A stretch of DNA of 64,000 bases from Cristatella mucedo (taxonomy: Eukaryota > Bryozoa > Phylactolaemata > Cristatellidae), in contig WPIO01000012.1 of assembly GCA_009760855.2 (NCBI GenBank), positions 2,450,001 through 2,514,000 on the forward strand, in the 5' to 3' direction. Within the stretch, counting starts at the first letter, position 1. Every line of letters starts with the position of its first letter. Both the position numbers and the translations under genes were made by a program. Below, piece after piece: positions 58,609-64,000 of this stretch. The notes beneath the pieces were generated by a model. The model did not search any database and was not told the DNA's origin. It saw only the letters and a program-made list of their open reading frames with translations.

Positions 58609-59301
58609 CTTCGAGATCATACAATAAAAAATATATTTATATCAGATTAGCAGACAAGTGGTGAGTCACACATAGAGATAAAAGTGCCATGTGTTCTAAT
58701 CGAGCAAAATAACTATCTGTAGTCCTCACATCGGAACAAAACACATGCTTGGGTCAGTGCAGCAAGATGACCCCAAGCTGGATCATGCAAGCACATAAGC
58801 TTCCCTCGATGTATCTTGCATGGCACTCAACGAACGTATGTGTGAGTATAGGAGGTAAGTTCGTGATGATAATAACGAGTACACATTTTAGAAAAGATCT
58901 CATGAGTATGAAATAAATGGGGTAGAAAAAAGCAAGGCACTGGAAGAATGAAGGGAAACAATCTGTTTCCCAACTTACAGCACCAACCAGTAGGTTAGAA
59001 ATTTCTAACTATAAGTGGCAGCAGCAGAAGCCCTACAGGATCGTAAATTATGCATGTAATTGTGACTACTCAGTAACTATGTTCAGTACACTTCTTTTCT
59101 GCATAGGTGAAGTGACCAGTAAAGATTAGTTTCCTTATGGTGCTACAGAAACGATTTGCTAGTATAACTCATGTTGCTATTAATGTCCTTCGATGAGACA
59201 AATGAGATTATAATCTCATTTATTGTTGTCGTATGATATAATAACATCAATTATCGTCAGTAACAAGCTACAGCTGCAAGTCTGGGCACTATAAATCGAT
59301 A

Positions 59302-59620
59302 CACTATCGATCACCAAGTATTTCTCGAGCACCTCTAATCTCGCCTGGGTATCACTGGCACTGCACTGCAATGGTTCAGGTCCTATCTCAGTGGGAGTCT
59401 CCAGATATCATCAGAGGAACCTCTGAAGTATGGGGTACCTCAGGGCTCTGTACTTGGTCCCGGTCTATTCACGGTTTATACTCTCCCTCTTGCCAATGTG
59501 ATTGCCAGGCACAATCTAGGCTTTCACTTCTATGCAGATGACAGTTGTACCGTTGCTTTGATTGCTCCCAGCGTTCCAGCATGTCGAATTATCTTAACTC
59601 CCTCGCTGCATGTATTGATG
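59302..59620 (+). mobile_element. Decayed LINE-A RT fragment inside a BRCC36 intron
   Basis: The fragment covers RT motifs from the DHxVLLERLSSRLGI region through a recognisable GFHFYADDS. A short deletion and frame changes are present. It is antisense to BRCC36 and lacks the 3' tail. Confidence 0.8.
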
Positions 59621-60633
59621 TATGGCAAAGTGACAAGAAGCTCACAGCTAATTAGCCTTTTCACACCTTTGGCTACTCACAATCAAGGTGTGCATACAAA
59701 TCTCCAAAAAATCGCGGCTTGCCAGAAGGACACCACTCTGCATGCAAGCACAGGAAACGTTTTCATGATACGGCAGCTCACATCTTCACACAATGGCAGC
59801 CATCCAGCAGGCAAGCAACTAATAGGTGCAATCTCAAGAGGCCAATAGTCAAGACATCACTCCGGCTGCCGACTGTGGCACATCCTTACCAGCGGTCGTG
59901 CGCAGCTTAATTCTGGGCTGCTCCCTTCCTCGGCTGACTAAGCTATGCTTCTCGCTTTCTATTTGTTGCTTGAGATGAGGCTTGTTGGCTACTACGTTCA
60001 CACCGAATGCCATTAAGGTTCTTTGGGTGTGCTATAGAATACTTTCAACACAGCCCTAACATAGGTGTCAGTCCAATAGTCACCAAGGTTTTAGCATCAG
60101 TTAGCTGATGATAAATTCTTACCGAATCAGCTAGCTATTTGAACCGGATACCTCTGGGTACCGAATCTCTTGACATCCTAAGCGTACCGTGTGCGTGTGG
60201 AGGTAGCAGGCGTTCCTGGCCCACTTCTTGGACCGACCCGGAAGCCGTGTGCTGGGCGATCGGCACACTCTTTCAGCCTTCCAATGATTGATTTTGGCCC
60301 CTTTTTGTATTTAATCGTGGGCAGGTTTCTGCCTCAGTATTCTTACCCCCATTTGGCACCCAAAGGTCGGCTCAGCAGCTACCGGAAATCCGACTTCAAT
60401 CTAACGTGCACATCCAAAAGCAAAAAAAAGTCCAAAAACGATGGGCATCGTCAAAGCTATGCTTTCGCTATCAGGTTAGATCTTAATTGGATGACGCACA
60501 GCCCAGCATGAGCAAAGCAGCCTGGAAGCAAGCGATTGAGAGTTAAGTGTGACTGATCTCTGCGTCTGCGACACTAATGCTGCCAGCAACAAGCGGTGGG
60601 TACACGACAACACAAAGCAGTGCCACAACTTAC

Positions 60634-60721
60634 CAACATGCGATGGCCACACGGTTATGTGGGGGTGTGAGTGGTACCATCCCACGACTCGCATAGGTCT
60701 CTCCAAATCGTTCGACAAGCG
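60634..60721 (-). CDS. BRCC3: BRCC36 exon with the JAMM zinc motif
   Basis: The exon starts in phase 0 after CTGGCAG and encodes RLSNDLERPMRVVGWYHSHP, then HITVWPSHV. It ends in phase 1 at a GTTG/GTAAGT donor. It holds both zinc-binding His residues of the JAMM motif (His-Ser-His) and the conserved Ser. The final metal-ligand Asp is split: its G is here and AT comes from the next exon. The intron before it is only 268 bases. A near-identical PMRVVGWYHSHPHITVWPSH stretch is diagnostic of BRCC36. Confidence 0.95.
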
Positions 60722-60810
60722 CTGCCAGTCGGTGCATAGGAAAGAGCACACGAGCAAAGACTAGTGGGGGCAGGGAAGGGAGATTGTCTGTCACAAACCA
60801 AATGTGCAGC

Positions 60811-60867
60811 TCAGCGGTGATGTCGCAGAAACAAGATGCAGTGGTGATGTCGCAGAAACAAAATGCA
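60811..60867. repeat. 28-base tandem duplication
   Basis: Two copies containing GGTGATGTCGCAGAAACAA, in the 268-base BRCC36 intron between 60721 and 60990. Confidence 0.85.
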
Positions 60868-60989
60868 GGGGGTTGAGGGACAGAGACAAGATAACAAGAT
60901 TTAGCACCTCGTCAGGGGGCAAGTGGTATTTTTGCGCAGCACTAGAGCAGTGCTCGGCACCACACGAGCACGGAGAACAAAGCGGATAC

Positions 60990-61109
60990 TTCTGCCAGGA
61001 CAGTAGCGTCGGACAGCTGCTCCGGAGAGATCTCCACTCGATCCGGCTTCTTGTCAGACCGCTGCAGAGTCACGAGCGACGAGACGTGAACACTTTTCTG
61101 TGGAGACAC
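60990..61109 (-). CDS. BRCC3: BRCC36 exon: MPN-core strand before the metal site
   Basis: Forty codons in phase 0 on both sides, with acceptor CCTTCAG/GTG and donor GCAGAA/GTATCC. The peptide holds QRSDKKPDRVEISPEQLSDA, nearly the same as the conserved RRSDKRKDRVEISPEQLS block of animal BRCC36. A second possible acceptor, CCACAG, lies 12 bases further in and would keep frame. This is the most 5' exon I can support. The preceding part of the family protein should lie beyond it. Confidence 0.9.
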
Positions 61110-61317
61110 CTGAAGGAATAACGGAGTGCTTCCTATTGCCACATCGACCAGAACTTGTTTCCCAAGTTCACACATAATACTGGGTTTACGAGCAGGTGGA
61201 CCATTACATCATTTAAAAAAAAAGTAGCTCAGACAGCACGACAAAAACAGGCAGCAAGCAACCGACGGCAGCAGTCCCACCTTACTCAGGGAGGGTCACC
61301 CACCAGCAGCTTGTGTG

Positions 61318-61872
61318 TGCCTATGCTCTGCAAAACTCTGCAGCTAGGCTGTCTGTCAGGGGCATTGCAGTTGCCACAGTTCACCACTTCTCGCCGACCT
61401 GTACTGGCTCCCAATCCAGCAGCGGATCGACTTCAAGGTTCTGTCACTTACTTTTAGGTCCCTCCACTCTAGCTACAGCCTACCTATCAGAACTACTCTC
61501 CACAGCCAGGCAAAGAATCGTGCAACCCGCTGTTCTGACTCAAATTTTTTAGCCATACCTCGTTCGAACCTCAAAATCGTTGGAGACCATGCCTTTAGTT
61601 CGTATGCTCTGTAAGGCTGGAACTCACTATCGACACATATCACTATGTCCCCTGACATGATGGCATTTAAAAAGAAGCTTCCAACGAACCTCTTCAATAC
61701 AGCATTTGGCGGGTCTTTGTGATTCGTTCTTCGGGTGCATGCACCTCCTTACACTATGCCTGCTGCTTGCAGATGCTACCAACAATCATTTGGTAATGCT
61801 TTCTATACAGCATCTTAAGTGCCTAGAAAGAGATTCAGTTCTCTGAGGGGCTATACAAATGTACTGCTAGTA
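61318..61872 (+). mobile_element. Decayed LINE-A 3' end
   Basis: Homology starts at the QNSAARL block and runs through HWLP, the AFSSYA region, the 3' UTR and the tail (GTGCCTAGAAAGAGATTCAG) to a weak (ATT)-like end. Indels break the frame. It is the first member of the retroposon stack described at 61318-62397. Confidence 0.82.
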
Positions 61873-61896
61873 TTCTTCTTCTTTATTATTTTTATT

Positions 61897-61978
61897 GACG
61901 AGGTGGCCGAGTGGTTAAGGCTGTGCCCTGCTAAGGCATTTCCCTCTGGGAGCAAGGGTTCGTATCCCTTCCTCGTCG
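61897..61978 (+). tRNA. tRNA-Ser(GCU)-like gene or pseudogene
   Basis: An 82-base segment folds as a class II tRNA. The acceptor stem is GACGAGG/CCTCGTC with discriminator G, the D arm GCC/GGC, and the anticodon arm GTGCC-CTGCTAA-GGCAT with anticodon GCT. It has a long variable arm and a T arm AAGGG/CCCTT. The acceptor, D arm and discriminator are those of animal tRNA-Ser(GCU). The T loop is TTCGTAT, so the normally invariant A58 is T, which damages box B. No CCA is encoded and no poly-T terminator follows closely. It may be a decayed gene or the head of a tRNA-Ser SINE. Confidence 0.65.
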
Positions 61979-61983
61979 AAACT

Positions 61984-62125
61984 TTGCCGAGCTGGGTTGG
62001 TCCAGCGGTTAAGGTGCTCGCCCCGACTAAGGTCTGGCTGAGGTCGTGGGCTCGAGCCCTGAGGCATATGTGAAGCGCCTGAATAGAGATTTAGTTCTCT
62101 TTGGGCGCTACACAAATGAATCATA
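61984..62125 (+). mobile_element. SINE-A copy in a retroposon stack
   Basis: The head has box A (GGTCCAGCGGTTAAGGTGCT) and box B (GTCGTGGGCTCGAGCCC), typical of a tRNA-derived Pol III promoter. The tail GAAGCGCCTGAATAGAGATT, TAGTTCTCTTTGGGCGCTAC resembles the LINE-A tail hairpin. It ends ACAAATGAATCATATTTATT. Confidence 0.85.
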
Positions 62126-62130
62126 TTTAT

Positions 62131-62278
62131 TTGCCGAGCTAGTTTGGTCTAGCGGTTAAGGTGCTCGCTCCGACCAAGGTCTGACTGAGGTCGTGGGCTC
62201 GAGCCCCGAGGCATATGTAAAGCACCTGAATACAGATTAAGTTCTCTTGGGCGCTATATAAATGAATTATATTTTTTT
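62131..62278 (+). mobile_element. SINE-A copy, second in the stack
   Basis: This near-duplicate of the copy at 61984 has box A GGTCTAGCGGTTAAGGTGCT, box B GTCGTGGGCTCGAGCCCC, the tail hairpin and ATATAAATGAATTATATTTT. Differences are scattered, so it is a separate insertion rather than a fresh duplication. Confidence 0.85.
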
Positions 62279-62279
62279 C

Positions 62280-62397
62280 AATTGCATTTCACTTTACAGC
62301 AAATGTAAAGCGCCTAGAGAGAGATTAAGTTCTCTGAGGGCGCTTTATAAAGTGAATTATTATTATTATTATTATTATTGTTATTATTATAACAACC
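62280..62397 (+). repeat. LINE-A tail with long (ATT)n
   Basis: CAGCAAATGTAAAGCGCCTA, the hairpin, GGGCGCTTTATAAAGTG and about eight ATT units are present. It is the last member of the retroposon stack. Confidence 0.8.
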
Positions 62398-62984
62398 CAC
62401 AAAATTTGGGGGACTAGGTGGCCAGGTGAAGAGAGCAACTTGAAAACGAGCAGCATCTACCGACGGATAAGTTATTGGTGTTTTGCAAAGGGGGGGGCTG
62501 CGCCATAAAAGCAACTTATAGGGCTGTATGAGCGACCAAGCAACGGCAGACTGGCCATCTCAGCTCCTAAAGCTCCAGAGACTCATCACATGACGAGTGG
62601 CTTCGACAGGCAAGCCGTACACTAGAAATTGAGGTCAAATCATGTTCCTGCACAATTCTTAAATGACCAGATGAGGCTCTAGAGTCCACCCTTAATGAAG
62701 CCAACCAGCAAGCAAGCACACGTGATTTCCAGCAATCGACCTCAGCTGTCTCACCCTACTAACAGGGAGGGTCATCCACCAGCAGCTTGTGTGTGCCTCT
62801 GCTCTGTTGTAGCAGTTGCAGCTTCACCACACAACAGGCCTCCACAGTCGCCTCAGGCTGGTATCCCGAAATGAATAAATATTGACCTACAGCCACAGCC
62901 AAGTATATACATAACGATGAGTAGCTGAAATCAGCTCGGTTAGATGACACGGCTATCACCTCTGATTTCGGAGACCTGGAGTTC

Positions 62985-63172
62985 GATCCGAAACGATAAA
63001 TATAGAACTGCACATATAATTCATTTGCATAGTGCCCTAAGAGAACTGAATCTTCATCCAGGCGCTTCACATATGCTACAGGGTTCGAGCCCACGACTAC
63101 CCTCGTAAAGGTGATCACCTTGACCTCGGACGTTAAAGATGAGCACCTTAGCCCCTGAGGCAAACCAGCGTG
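62985..63172 (-). mobile_element. SINE-A-like copy
   Basis: The minus strand has GCCTCAGGGGCTAAGGTGCT, a duplicated inner part of the head, GTCGTGGGCTCGAACCC, then GTGAAGCGCCTGGATGAAGA and a GGGCACTATGCAAATGAATT end. A further tRNA-like segment with GGAGTTCGATCC lies on the plus strand at 62940-62995. Confidence 0.62.
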
Positions 63173-63305
63173 ATGATGCAATATATTTCTTTCCAGTGCT
63201 TCAATATCATTTGGGGTTTTAGAGCTACTTATATAGTATCTGGCTGCCAAATTAGCAGCACACTTTTTAAGCCTGATGAAATCAAAACATAAATTTGTTT
63301 GTGTG

Positions 63306-63307
<2 letters not shown>

Positions 63308-63382
<75 letters not shown>
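63308..63382. repeat. (CA)n microsatellite
   Basis: About 33 CA units preceded by GTGTGTGCGCG, so the left edge is a short inverted repeat. Confidence 0.95.
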
Positions 63383-63568
63383 GATTAAGTGTGGGGACAC
63401 TCACAAGACGCACACACAAACATGCATGCACAAGCATGCATGCACGCAAACACATGCACATAAGAGTACACACATTGTACAGAAACCCTACATGTGAGCT
63501 CCGACCTTTCAGAGCTTGGTCAAGTTGAACACACCACATTATCAGCCGTGGTACATTTTTTCAAGTGG

Positions 63569-63957
63569 TAATAATAATAATAATAATAATAACGCACTTG
63601 ATAAAGCACCCTCAGAGAACTCAATCTCTTTCTAGGCACTTTACATTTGCTGCAAAGGGAAACACGATTGAATGGTGAGTAATATCATGCTTGATAAACA
63701 TGAATAACATGGTTAGGGGTGACATGCACTGGATCAGCATGCAAATGTGGTTAGTGGCAGCATGCAAAGTGTTAGCACGCGTAAGCACATGAAGGACGAA
63801 TCACAGGGACCCACTAAATGCTGTCCTAAATAGGTAAATTTTAAGTTCTTTTTAAATGTTGTCAAGTCAGGGGATGTTCTGACGCATGTCAGGAGGAAGC
63901 TCCAGGCTTTGGGGGCATACGAACTAAATGCACGGTCTCCAAAGGATTTGAGGTACA
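63569..63957 (-). mobile_element. LINE-A 3' fragment at the right edge
   Basis: The minus-strand copy starts with (ATT)n at 63569, followed by the tail hairpin, the 3' UTR and the last ORF2 codons, then stops matching near 63957. It is moderately similar to copies 1-3. Confidence 0.85.
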
Positions 63958-64000
63958 GTAAACCAGCTGTCTAAAACCACCATATAAGCAGCATCATCTG

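Larger units (their letters stand above)
49974..61109 (-). other. BRCC3: BRCC36 (BRCC3) gene, 5'-incomplete overall model
   Basis: Six minus-strand exons (60990-61109, 60634-60721, 58520-58608, 55853-55911, 54496-54689, 49974-50119) join with phases 0, 1, 0, 2 and 1. They give 231 codons plus stop, colinear with the C-terminal three quarters of BRCC36. This is the JAMM/MPN+ zinc protease that removes Lys63-linked ubiquitin in the nuclear BRCA1-A complex and the cytosolic BRISC complex, together with Abraxas-family scaffolds. The metal motif HSHPHITVWPSHVD is intact. The N-terminal exons, including the catalytic Glu, were not found up to 64000 and presumably lie to the right. Introns hold LINE-A and LINE-B fragments, the Tc1 fossil and microsatellites. 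I saw no clear AATAAA just past the stop. Confidence 0.9.

Noticed and set aside
24901-63382. CRISPR-like arrays among the tandem repeats
   Set aside because: All repeats are direct micro- or minisatellites without unique spacers, and the genome is eukaryotic.

Overview
The window is animal nuclear DNA. It has spliced genes with GT-AG introns, dense dinucleotide microsatellites, CpG-rich islands, several families of LINEs and tRNA-derived SINEs, and a Tc1/mariner fossil. The two recognisable genes are a four-pass PLP/M6-type membrane protein and the BRCA1-A/BRISC deubiquitinase BRCC36. The retroelement style points to a non-vertebrate, probably marine, metazoan, but I cannot name the species.

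Both genes lie on the minus strand. Gene 1, from about 31.98 kb down to 0.6 kb and perhaps beyond the left edge, is an M6/PLP-like proteolipid. I rebuilt it from exon phases: four exons each carry one membrane segment (23311-23479, 11489-11657, 6248-6371, 5283-5416) and every junction keeps frame. Two candidate 5' exons end in the same phase. One is a short conventional N-terminus (31903-31981). The other is a long Ala/Pro/Ser-rich N-terminus of 389 residues (27735-28902) inside a CpG-rich island. A weaker tail exon lies at 617-689.

Gene 2, from 61109 down to 49974, is BRCC36 (BRCC3). Six exons cover everything from just before the JAMM metal site to the stop codon. The N-terminal part, which carries the catalytic Glu, is not seen and probably lies beyond the right edge.

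The 18 kb between the genes, and most introns, are retroelement ground. LINE family A (CR1/L2-like, ending in (ATT)n) has three large, nearly identical copies in alternating orientation (32742-35435 minus, about 38101-41540 plus, 43454-45089 minus) and about twenty short or decayed tails. The middle copy keeps an open endonuclease-RT frame. LINE family B has decayed copies, one ending in a (TAATG)n-type pentanucleotide. SINE family A carries a tail resembling the LINE-A 3' stem-loop, which suggests it is mobilised by LINE-A. SINE family B has a tRNA-like head and a different body.

The rest is GC-rich DNA of unknown function at 3.7-5.9, 27.4-32.7, 36.1-37.8, 41.6-42.0 and 42.7-43.3 kb, plus micro- and minisatellites, two strong palindromes and a tRNA-Ser(GCU)-like sequence stacked among retroposons. 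I saw no CRISPR array, bacterial operon or phage. The items most worth following up are the long N-terminal extension of the M6-like protein and the covarying LINE/SINE tail hairpin.
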